64,000 bases of DNA from Sipunculus nudus (lineage: Eukaryota > Annelida > Sipuncula > Golfingiida > Sipunculidae). A program made the translations under genes and the position numbers. Positions within the stretch are counted from its first letter, which is position 1, and each line of letters begins with the position of its first letter. Shown here one piece after another: positions 1 through 9,123 of the stretch. The stretch spans positions 19,719,576 through 19,783,575 of the forward strand of contig CM049309.1 of NCBI GenBank assembly GCA_026874595.1, given 5' to 3'. The notes under the pieces are model-generated. The model ran no database searches and was not told the origin of the DNA. It saw only the letters and a list, made by a program, of their open reading frames with translations.

Positions 1-180
1 CTCCGCGGTAAACAGAAACACGGGAATACATGGACGACAGTAAGAATAAGAATCAGTTGTTCTTTTACAGGTGTTACCAGGTGGCGCTAAAGAATGGATG
101 AACGTACCAGCACACGTTTTTATTCATGTTGATTCATCTTTGATGACAGTTTGAGGATACGTGGCTGCATTTATTTTTTT

Positions 181-409
181 TCTTTAAAACATCTACAAAA
201 CCCCTGAAGCTTGGGCTTCTTTAAAAATTTCAAAATAAATTCTGATATAAAATCTTTGTTTTTACCTGAGAATATGTTGTTTCTACAGTCAAACAAGGCC
301 AAGGAAATCAGGGCTTGTGTATTTTATTTTCTCACAGTCCTGGTCCGAATGCAGTGAAGCCAAAATATCAAACAACCATTTGGACAACATGTCTTTGATT
401 GGCCACAGA
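181..409. other. AT-rich stretch without recognisable feature
   Basis: Between the shared duplication edge (1-165) and the next block shared with copy B (410-480) the sequence differs from B, which carries a satellite array here. I see no gene, repeat family or signal in this stretch. Confidence 0.4.
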
Positions 410-480
410 TTTAAAAATATTTGACTGATACCTTCAATTTTGTTTGAGATTATGCTACACATACGTTAAAATCAAACAAT

Positions 481-1783
481 ACCAACATTTAGTAACATTA
501 GCCTATTTGCTGATGATACATGCTTATATGTTTCTGGTCTCACTATTGAGTCCGTCACACAGAAAATTCAAGTTGATATTAATAGAATATCTGAATGATT
601 TCGAGTGAATAAACTCACGATAAATACAGAAAATCCTACCTAATGGTCATTGGAAGTAGATAAAAATTGTCTAAAATTTCATCATCATATCCACCTATTT
701 TGTTAAATGATACAGTCCTACGGTATACAGATAAGACTCAATATCTCGGATTAACACTTGACAGTTGTCTTACATGGAGAGCATATATCAATGAACTTGC
801 TTCCAAATTAAAACCTAAACTAGGCGCTCTCGCATGTCTGAGCAAAGTTTTTTCTTTCACAGGAACTCGCTCATATTTATATGACCACTATACAACCCTA
901 TATTGATTAGGGTTTAATCATTTGGGGCCATCAAAGCAAAACACTGATATGAACGTTGTCCAGAAAATCCAGATTAGGGCTGCCCGTATAATCTCTCGGA
1001 ATTATGATAAGAATACAGCTAGTTCAACATTGAAATCATGCAGCCTTAAAATGGCAAAACATCAATCAACTATTATTTTACCTCTCTATTCATGTATAAA
1101 TTCATATTTAAATGCCTTAATGGCCTAGCACCTTGTTATCTTGATTATCTACTAGAAACCCGATCTGAAATACACTCATGTAACACGAGATATTCTTGCA
1201 GGTGAAAGTACCAACAGTTAGAACTGAATTGATGCGAAAATTTTTTATTTATCAGGGACCGAAATCATGGAATTTGTTACCAGAAGCTCTTCGTAGGATA
1301 GATAACCTAGATAAGTTAAAAAAAGATCTTAAGCAATATTCTCTAAACTCTTGACATTATATCAATAGATATATTAATTCTTTTACATGGTATGCATGCA
1401 TGTTGAGATTTTATGCTTTACGGATACCATTAAGTGAATAAACACTAACATAACTATGCATACATTGCACTTCTGGTTTGTATCATTCTTTGCACTTATT
1501 TCATACAATGTTATCAACATTGTTAATAACCTGAATAGCCTATTATTATCTAAATAATATTCTATAATAAACTCTTAATAATGGTCATACTAGTACCGGA
1601 ACTAACAATATATGTTTTTTTCAGCTACAATATTCTGCACTTATATATTTGCTTGTATATTACTGTCATGCTATTCCATCATGTTTGAAATTTCAATTAC
1701 TATCAGGGCCTTGTAGAAGATAAGTTTATTCTGAACAAGCCACCATGAATAAAGATATATTAATAAATAAATAAATAAAAAAT
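481..1783 (+). mobile_element. 5'-truncated LINE (non-LTR retrotransposon) insertion
   Basis: Broken reading frames on the plus strand encode the end of a non-LTR reverse transcriptase. A FADDTCLYVSG block near 510-545 is the RT catalytic motif. It is followed by the thumb and C-terminal region of this protein type, including KTQYLGLTLDSCLTWRAYI near 735-790 and a fragment around 1120-1350 ending in a KSWNLLPEALRR-like motif in shifted frames. Several stops and frameshifts make it dead. The element begins just before the FADD motif, so it is strongly 5' truncated, and ends in a TAAA-rich tail (about 1761-1780). Copy B has the empty site at 46000/46001. The flanks (AAACAAT before, AAAAAAT after) look like a short imperfect target duplication. 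The clade is not assigned. Confidence 0.85.
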
Positions 1784-2741
1784 AGGATTTTAAGGCCTCC
1801 TGGCATAACGGCTAGAGCTAAACAGAGCATACCAAACCATCCACTACTCTCCTTCATGGCTTAGTAACCCCAGGTCATGTAAACAAATAGGACCACGTGA
1901 CCGTGAAGAGCGGTGGCCCATAGTGATCGCCATGTACCTGCGTACGTCAGTGACGCTTGATTTCGCGCGCAGTATCTCAAGGAGAATACATTTGATCTTT
2001 CTCAAATTCAAAGGGATGATTGGTGCCTATGAGGGTTCAAGCCGTATCGAAATACAGACACTCTCGAAAAAAATATAAATAAATAAAAAAACAATTTAGC
2101 CACCATTGCATAGTCCGTGATTTTCTTGCGCACACTATTTCTGAATGAGAATACATTCTTTTTTCTCAATTTCAGAGGGATGAATTGTGCCCATGACAGC
2201 CCTAGCCCTATCAAATTACAGATCCGACTATGAGACGATGTTCACTACTGAATTTCAGACATGTGAGTACAACGATATGGCTGATCGTCAATGATTTTCG
2301 AATTCCTTTCACGCTCATTAAAGAAACGTCAAGTCAAATGCCGTGACAAATTTGCCTTGACATGATGTGCACTAGTGAATTTCAAACACGTCCAAAATAC
2401 AATATGGCTGTCAGTCAGCGATCTTGGAATTCCTTTCACATGTATTATCTAAGTCACCCTTTTAGGTAATGCCGTGATAATTTAAAGATATTTAGATCTT
2501 TCTGCGTGACAAAGCGTAACAATTTGCATTCAAATACCCCGAGTCGAACCAAATCCTGTGTTCTGCTCTGCTTATCTCGTCTGTCCCAGCACCTCGGTAT
2601 GGCCTGATGTGAGCAGAAACAAGTCAGAAATATCGACATTATATACGTCAGTATATGAAGAACGAGATGCATGGGATCGATCGCTGGAAGTCACAGGTTA
2701 GTATACGTGGAGTAGATCATTGCATCCGAAACTGAGACTTG

Positions 2742-2762
2742 TGTTGTGTGCTATACGCAACA
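2742..2762 (+). repeat. Residual 5' LTR (21 bp)
   Basis: These 21 bases, beginning TGTTGTGTGC and ending CGCAACA, match the last 21 bases of the 3' LTR (7183-7203) with one T/C difference. They start with TG, end with CA and directly follow the CTTG target duplication. The rest of the 5' LTR is missing. Confidence 0.85.
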
Positions 2763-2767
2763 TAAAA

Positions 2768-2785
2768 TGTGGGCTCGTCCGCTGG
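2768..2785 (+). promoter_or_regulatory. Candidate primer-binding site (tRNA-Pro-like)
   Basis: Five bases after the LTR end, TGTGGGCTCGTCCG closely resembles the proline-tRNA primer-binding site used by many retroelements (TGGGGGCTCGTCCG), with one mismatch in the first 14 bases. It would prime minus-strand DNA synthesis. The resemblance is from memory of the canonical site. Confidence 0.55.
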
Positions 2786-3029
2786 CTTTTCTCTTTTTGG
2801 CTCGTTTTCTTTAGGGGTATGAGTTGGGGTTCTTTCTATTTTGAGTATTGATTCAAATATCATAGAGTTTCATTTTTGATGTGAATTTCTAAAGTAAGAA
2901 AGACTCACAGTAAACATTAGTAACATTATAGTAGATTGTATAGTCATATATTTTTAGAAATAAGTATTTCATATAGTAGAGTATTGGTTATTTCATATTT
3001 TTATATGACAAACTCATAAAAAACTCAAA

Positions 3030-4238
3030 ATGGATATTGATAAATTTATAGTTAATCCCACTACGCAGGTCTTAGACCAAATGAAAAAAGTTGAGTTATT
3101 GGAAACTTGTAACAAATTAAATATAGAAGGAAAACAGTCAATGAGAAAGTCAGAATTAAAAAGGAGAATTGTAGATCATCTAGTGGATAATGATCTGTTT
3201 GAGGATTCCGTTTTGGGATTGTACCCTCCAGAACCACAAAAAGGTGCTGACTCTGGTCAATATGAATATCAAATGAAATTAAAAGAATTAGAAATAAATA
3301 GAGAAGTACAAATGGCTAAAGAGGCTAGATAAATGGCTAAAGAGGCTAGAGAAATGAAAGAACTAGAGTTAAAAGAACTAGAACTAAAACTAAAATTTGA
3401 TGAGGATAAAAAAGAAAATTCTGCAACGGGTGGAATTTTAGACCCTTACAGATATATCAGATTAGTTCCCTCATTCAATGAAAAAGTAGATAAATTCTTT
3501 CTACACTTTGAGAAAATCGCTAAAAATCTTAGGTGGCCAATAGAGTTATGGCCTATTCTGGCACAAAGTGTATTCACTGGAAAAGCCCAAGAAATTTATT
3601 CTTCTTTATCTGTAGAAGAATGTTCAAATTATGATTCTCTCAAATATGCTATTCTTCATGCATATGAATTAGTGCCTGAAGCTTACAGACAAAGGTTTCG
3701 AAATTTACGGAGAACATTTACTCAAACTCATGTTGAATTTGCTCATGAGAAAGAGGTACTTTTTGAGAAATGGTGTAACTAAAAGACCGTGAATTCAGAT
3801 TATGAGAAATTAAAACAACTGATATTAGTTGAAGAGTTTAAGAAATGTATTAGAGATGATATTAAGACATATTTAGATGAGAAGGAAGTAACTACGTTAC
3901 AACAAGCGGCAAAATTTGCCGATGAATTTGCTTTGACTCATAAGAGTAAATTTGATAAATCAAGAGAAGTTGGTTTTCAAAGACCAAGAAATGTAAATGG
4001 TAGTGACAAAAAGGGGAGTCCACCTCGACCCAGAAAAGAATTTTCTGAGGGTAAAAAGGGTGAGACAAGTGAAAAACCCAGATTGAGGACTGGACCTATC
4101 TGCTATTATTGTAAGAAACCAGGACATGTTATGGCTACGTGTCTGAGTCTCAAAAAGAATAAAGAGACAAGTCTTAAGGAAACGTCACCAAATGCACTCG
4201 TGAATACGTACGAGGGCTTGCTTTGTGAACCTCCATAA
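3030..4238 (+). pseudogene. Gypsy gag with two in-frame stops
   Basis: One reading frame spans the whole interval, interrupted by TAA at 3330-3332 and TAA at 3780-3782. The N-terminal 50 residues resemble a SAP-type helix-extended-loop-helix (LDQMKKVELLETCNKLNI). A charged Lys/Glu coiled-coil stretch follows, including a tandem duplication of MAKEAR at 3313-3350 that brings in the first stop. The central region has the capsid-type motif YELVPEAYRQRFRNLRR (about 3664-3714), the hallmark shared by SCAN domains and Gmr1-like gag proteins. A CCHC zinc knuckle (CYYCKKPGHVMATC, about 4100-4141) near the C-terminus would bind RNA. Pro follows in the -1 frame. Confidence 0.85.
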
Positions 4239-4912
4239 AGGATCCTGTCATTGTGGGAAAGAATAATGACTTTCAGGCTATTCGTAAAGAATTTAAGCCT
4301 TTTGTGTCAGAGGGTTTTGTATCTTTAGAAAGGGACAATATTGAACCCGTACCAATCAAAATTCTAAGAGACACTGGAGCGTCTCAGTCTCTATTGTTAG
4401 AAAGTGAATTACCTTTCTCTGATGAGACGGCAACCGGAGAAATTGTATTGGCTCAGGGTATTGAAGGTTCTATTATTACAGTACCTTTGCACGAAATTAT
4501 TTTAAAGTCAGGGTTGGTGTCAGGTCCTGTTAAGGTCGGGATTTTGCCTAGCTTACTCGTAAAGGGAGTGTCTTTATTATTGGGGAATGATTTGACGGGA
4601 GGAAATGTGACGGCTTATCCTTGTATGGTTTCTAAGCCGAGTACTGACATTGTTGATAAGGCGGAACATGAAGAAATGTTTCCGGCCTGTGCAGTCACTC
4701 GAGCGATGGCTAAAAAAGCCGATATGGTGGCCGGGAGAGTCACCAATAATATGGCCATGGACAATAGTTCCACTGTTAAGGCCAATGATATAGCTGTGAC
4801 AAGAGATGTCACTGGTAAAGCCAATTATACGGCCGTGGACAAAGGTTCCACTGTTAAGGCCGCACCTAGGGCTATTGATACAGGGTTAATCCCGAAACTC
4901 TTGCCAACTTAA
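4238..4912 (+). CDS. Gypsy aspartic protease region (remnant)
   Basis: This frame lies -1 relative to gag and overlaps its end, an arrangement compatible with gag-pro frameshifting. It encodes a retropepsin-like domain with the active-site motif LRDTGASQSLLLE (about 4355-4395) and a downstream hydrophobic segment ending LLLGNDLTGG. A low-complexity linker rich in VTRD/VKA repeats follows, with a partial internal duplication at 4756-4862. The frame stops at 4910-4912 where it meets the truncated RT. The family cleaves the Gag-Pol polyprotein. I place the junction of an internal deletion at about 4900. Confidence 0.8.
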   Translation, partial: KDPVIVGKNNDFQAIRKEFKPFVSEGFVSLERDNIEPVPIKILRDTGASQSLLLESELPFSDETATGEIVLAQGIEGSIITVPLHEIILKSGLVSGPVKVGILPSLLVKGVSLLLGNDLTGGNVTAYPCMVSKPSTDIVDKAEHEEMFPACAVTRAMAKKADMVAGRVTNNMAMDNSSTVKANDIAVTRDVTGKANYTAVDKGSTVKAAPRAIDTGLIPKLLPT

Positions 4913-6117
4913 GAAAAGAAATAGATTACATGTTACAAAATGACATCATCAGAGAGAGCCAAAGTGAATGGAGTTCTCCATGTATTTTAGTTCCAAAACC
5001 AGATAACAGTTACAGATTTTGTACTGATTACAGAAAAGTGAATGCTGTAACCAAAACAGATACGTATCCCATACCAAGAGTTGATGATTGTATAGATAGG
5101 ATTGGTAAAGCTAAATATGTAACAAAATGTGACTTACTGAAAGGATATTGGGGTGTTCCTCTAACTGAAAGAGCGAGAAAGATCTCTGCTTTTGTTATTC
5201 CTGACGGATTATATGAATATAATGTAATGCCGTTCGGAATGAAGAATAGTGGAGCTTCATCCCAACGTTTGATTAATATTTGTATAAACCATCTTGAAGG
5301 TGTTGAAGGTTACATTGATGACTTGATTGTATATAGTGGTACGTGGTCTGAACACTTGTATAGACTTGAGAAACTGTTTCAAAGACTGGCTGAAGCTAAT
5401 CTTACAGTTAATTTGGCAAAATGTGATTTTGGGAAGGCCAAGGTCATTTATTTAGGTCATGTCATAGGACAAGGTGATGTAGAACCTATTCAAGCCAAAA
5501 TTGAGGCCATTATCAATTTCCAGAGACCTACATCAAAAAAGAGTTTACAAAGATTTCTAGGCATGACTGGGTATTATAGAAGGTTTTGTAAAAACTTTGC
5601 TGAGATAACTGCCCCTCTCACAAATTTGTTAAAGAAAAAGGAGATATATATTTGGACTGTTGACTGCGAAGCAGCATTCGAGAAATTGAAGTCGATGATG
5701 ATCAATACACCTGTCTTGAAAGCACCTGATTTTGACAAAGATTTTAAGTTATGTGTTGATGCTAGCGAACAAGCAGCTGGTGCTATATTGATTCAAGAAG
5801 ATGAACAAGGGATTGATCATCCTGTCTGTTATTTCTCAAAGAAATTTAAAGATTACCAGAGAAATTATTCCACCATTGAAAAAGAATTATTAGCGCTTAT
5901 CTTAGCACTGCAATATTTTGAAATCTATGTGAGATCAGTTTCTCATCCATTAGTGATTTATACTGATCATAACCCTTTAGTGTTCTTGAGTAGAATGAAG
6001 AACAAGAACAGGAGGTTATTAAATTGGAGTCTACTCTTACAAGAGTATGACATCATTGTGAAACACATAAGAGGAAAGGATAATGTCATCGCTGACGCAT
6101 TATCTAGATGTTATTGA
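4909..6117 (+). CDS. Gypsy reverse transcriptase and RNase H (5'-truncated remnant)
   Basis: The frame opens within the RT fingers (LRKEIDYMLQNDIIRES), lacking the usual N-terminal RT stretch. Conserved blocks follow in order: SPCILVPKPDNSYRFCTDYR, DLLKGYWGVPL, MPFGMKNSGASSQR, the catalytic YIDDLIVYS (about 5311-5337), YLGHVIG, and FLGMTGYYRRF. A tether leads into RNase H, with LCVDASEQAAGAIL, STIEKELLAL, YTDHNPLVFL and the terminal HIRGKDNVIADALSR. The 395-residue frame is uninterrupted. No HHCC or DDE integrase follows; the stop is about 400 bp before the polypurine tract. The original polyprotein start cannot be placed because of the upstream deletion. Confidence 0.9.
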   Translation, partial: LRKEIDYMLQNDIIRESQSEWSSPCILVPKPDNSYRFCTDYRKVNAVTKTDTYPIPRVDDCIDRIGKAKYVTKCDLLKGYWGVPLTERARKISAFVIPDGLYEYNVMPFGMKNSGASSQRLINICINHLEGVEGYIDDLIVYSGTWSEHLYRLEKLFQRLAEANLTVNLAKCDFGKAKVIYLGHVIGQGDVEPIQAKIEAIINFQRPTSKKSLQRFLGMTGYYRRFCKNFAEITAPLTNLLKKKEIYIWTVDCEAAFEKLKSMMINTPVLKAPDFDKDFKLCVDASEQAAGAILIQEDEQGIDHPVCYFSKKFKDYQRNYSTIEKELLALILALQYFEIYVRSVSHPLVIYTDHNPLVFLSRMKNKNRRLLNWSLLLQEYDIIVKHIRGKDNVIADALSRCY

Positions 6118-6520
6118 TAAATTTGTATATGAATTGTATTGTTAGAGATGGGTATGGATGAAGATGTTACATTGAGAAGCAGTAGCTACTATGCGTTGTA
6201 AGCTAGTAGGATGAATTGTGCATTAGTCACAGGGATGTTATTTTGCGCAAGTCGTAGTAGTGTTCGATGGTTTTGTGAGTTATTAGTGTGTGTATTATCA
6301 CAGTGAAGTTAGAATGAATTGGATAGATTATTTGCATATGTTTGCAAGAAAAGAAATGATGGCTATTGATGTCAATTATAAATGATATTGTAGATTATAA
6401 AAGTTTATATCCTCATGTTAACATAATTATATTTCTCATATGTATATCATATCACCCAAAGGTATATATTTCAGATATTATAAAATTTTACTCATGAAAA
6501 TATCATAAAATTTTCTTTTT
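6118..6520 (+). other. Gypsy 3' untranslated region
   Basis: About 400 bases between the RNase H stop and the polypurine tract hold no coding frame and no trace of integrase motifs. Confidence 0.6.
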
Positions 6521-6531
6521 TAGGAGGATGG
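6521..6531 (+). promoter_or_regulatory. Polypurine tract
   Basis: A T-rich run followed by TAGGAGGATGG lies immediately before the TGTG start of the 3' LTR, as expected for the plus-strand primer of an LTR element. Confidence 0.65.
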
Positions 6532-7203
6532 TGTGATGTATGTCCGTACACGATGGCAGGGCACTCACGGAAGGACCTTAGAACCATCGACCCAGGAACA
6601 ACAGGAACGCGTTGACCCGTGTCGCTTACAGTCACCTATTGAACTCCGGCAACAACAAATAAACGGACAAAGAGAACGTTTTCATTCATTCATTAACAGC
6701 GGTTAAACAACCTGAACCGGACTTAAAAGTGGATCGATCGATATTGCGTTAAGGTCCACAGACACTATAAATACCCTTCATTTAGTGATCTTGAATTGGG
6801 TTGCAAACAAGAACTGATATCCAGGGATATCCAGGCCTGATGATGTGTAGTCTCCCTGTGATAAGGCGGAGACATTTTGGACGTTTTGGACTTTATTATG
6901 GCTGTGCACGGATTATGAACTGAACTTTCGTTATGACTCCTCAGATCAACCCCGGAGTCATTTTTATGGTCGAACCAGCACCAGTGACTTTGATTTACAG
7001 CAGATAAGTATTTCTTCATTTTGTACCGCACCAAGATTTAGTTATTATGTGTTAGAGACTTTGTGTTTATGTATTGTATATATTGTAAATAATGTTTGTT
7101 TAAATAATTATATATATTTTGTACTATATTTGTGAGTCAGTTTTTCATTTAACATCTTCGTTGTGTGAGTAGAACTCGGGGATGTTGTGTGCTACACGCA
7201 ACA
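6532..7203 (+). repeat. 3' LTR of the gypsy element
   Basis: It starts TGTGATGTATG directly after the polypurine tract and ends CGCAACA directly before the CTTG target duplication, giving 672 bp with TG...CA ends. It contains a TATAAATA-like box at about 6766-6773, a plausible promoter. Confidence 0.85.
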
Positions 7204-7207
7204 CTTG

Positions 7208-8953
7208 GCTCTGATGACATCGGCTGTGCAAATATGACGTCATGGACCTTTTTAGAAATAACTTGAATACATACAAGCAATACATATTGTTTTTATTCTA
7301 TCCTGAAATTGGGCCTCATACATAGTGTCAGAAATACTAGCAGACATTTTCTTAGATATAGATTTAGAATTTAGATCTAGATTTTTTTAGTGTTTTTTTT
7401 ATATGGTACACATCACTGCCGAGCTTACATTGTTCGAGTACCGATGTGTTTTATTCATTTTTTATTTATTTTTTTTGGGGGGGGGGAAGGGGAATAAATA
7501 CATCTCAGATGTGTCTGTTTACCATAACAAGACTGCATTACCACAGGTCCGTTCTTTCGCTTGTGGGGTAAGCAAACGCTTTTACAAGGAAATATTTAGT
7601 TATTATAGTTTAATGAGAAAACATTTAATTTCATCATGTATATTTAACATACTATGTATGTGAATGGGTCCCTATATATGTTCGTCACACGTATATCTGT
7701 GCCTTGCGTCAAGTAGATATAATATAAGAGATTAAAGAAATGAAACCAATAAAACAAATCAGAATCACAGCCACACACCTTGTGACGTTGGGTCTAATTA
7801 TGAGAAATCAATTCAGGAAGTTAATTCTGGCCTGTTTAAAACAAAGCTATTTAATTATTCGGCAGCTGTTACTCTCGTGGGAAAGGAAAGTAATTTTCCT
7901 GTCAATTAGGTCAATCCTGAAATGAATACCATGTCTAACCTCGACGACAATGTGTCAATAATTACCTGCACAGTTAATAAACACACATCGTCTCGACAAA
8001 AAACTCTTCCTGTAAATTTACTGAATGCATAAGACAAAATAAAAGCGATATAGTTTATTGATTATAAGAACTTTAACAACATATACAGGGATATGATATC
8101 ATGCCGGCTCCAGTTAAGGTTGAGGCTCCTATTACGCCACCGATGATGTATTTTTGTATGTTTATTTGTCGACTGACGCTGAGTGATCAGTGTTCATATA
8201 ACGCTTCGTCTGAGATACGTGCGCTACGTAGACGTTACCGCGTGAGTGACGCTGACGTTTTGTATAGACGTTTTCATGCAATCATAAAAGTTAGAACACG
8301 TATTATTCAATTTCAGAACGTAAAGCCGACGATTCGCAGGAAGAGTGTGGGTTTTCAAGACGATGCTAAAACGTGCTCTGAGCGTACATTTTTATGTTAC
8401 GCTTGCGTTACGTCTATTTACGTCTATAGGGTGACCGCATGCCATATGTAAACCCAGCTATTACCTAACACGGCTGTCGGGGACGTGTAATCATCGCTTG
8501 GCCCAATCAATAACCCTGCTTAGCTGCTCATTGTGTTGCTGGGGATTGAAATATTTTCAGGATCAATTAATTATAACTGTATGTGTTTATTTTTATATTT
8601 ATTTCTCCTTGCTGAATGCATGCTTCATGTAGTTGTTCAAATACGAATTGTAGATTGACAAAACTACCATAAACATAAACTTAATATATAAACTAAACCT
8701 AGTTTTAGATATCATGGATAAAATGTATTATACTGAAATATATAATTAATTACCCTTAAAATGCAAAACCAACGTGCTTTAATTTTTTATTTACATTGCA
8801 ACATCGCAATATTGACGCAAAATACGACAAGCCATTTTAAGCCGTTGACTTTTTGCAGAGCCAAGCCGAGCCACGAAAGTAAAAAGCTAGCCAAAGTTGG
8901 GTGGCTGATACGAATCTAGATGAGCTAAATCTATTTAGTAAAGTTGGCAAACA
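7208..8953. other. 3' flank of SLC23 copy A; no gene recognised
   Basis: This is shared with 47310-49045 of copy B, apart from small indels. It includes a G-run at about 7480-7488 and several short frames that are not preserved in B. A minus-strand AATAAA (8786-8791) lies about 165 bases past the SLC23 stop and could be its polyadenylation signal; the equivalent hexamer is not seen in copy B. Confidence 0.4.
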
Positions 8954-9123
8954 TCATTTAGATAATTTGCTAAATGTAGGACACGTGGGCATATAACTGG
9001 TAAATTTCCAGCGACGGATGGCTCCCATGCCGATCGGAAGGTCATACGGTGACGGCTTTTCCGGTGTTGATTTCTCTGTGACTTCATCGGCCGCGCCAAA
9101 CCAGCTGTCAGTAGTCGATTTAC
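8954..9123 (-). CDS. SLC23 copy A exon 14 (stop codon)
   Basis: It encodes the cytosolic C-terminus KSTTDSWFGAADEVTEKSTP, then YDLPIGMGAIRRWKFTSYMP and CPTFSKLSK, ending in TGA at 8956-8954. YDLP.GMG.IRR and P.CPTF are typical SLC23 C-terminal motifs. The acceptor is ATACAG. Confidence 0.92.

Larger units (their letters stand above)
2742..7203 (+). mobile_element. Gypsy-class LTR retrotransposon, internally deleted, probably Gmr1-like
   Basis: The element runs from a 21-bp residual 5' LTR through primer-binding site, gag, protease, RT-RNase H, polypurine tract and a 672-bp 3' LTR. The 4-bp sequence CTTG flanks both ends (2738-2741 and 7204-7207) as the target duplication. Copy B shows the empty site in the GAGACTGGGCTCTG context near 47310. 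The integrase domain is absent. RNase H is followed directly by the 3' untranslated region, and the protease frame breaks abruptly into a shortened RT at about 4900. Two in-frame stops interrupt gag, so this copy is not autonomous. It must postdate the duplication or have been lost cleanly from B; the former is much likelier. Confidence 0.92.

Noticed and set aside
2008-2672. Minus-strand open frames with partial matches at 46671-46907
   Set aside because: They are kept only because the whole segment is duplicated; no domain or splice signal supports them.
8101-8451. 116-codon open frame (plus strand)
   Set aside because: No recognisable domain, and the frame is broken by indels in the matching region of copy B (48240-48507).
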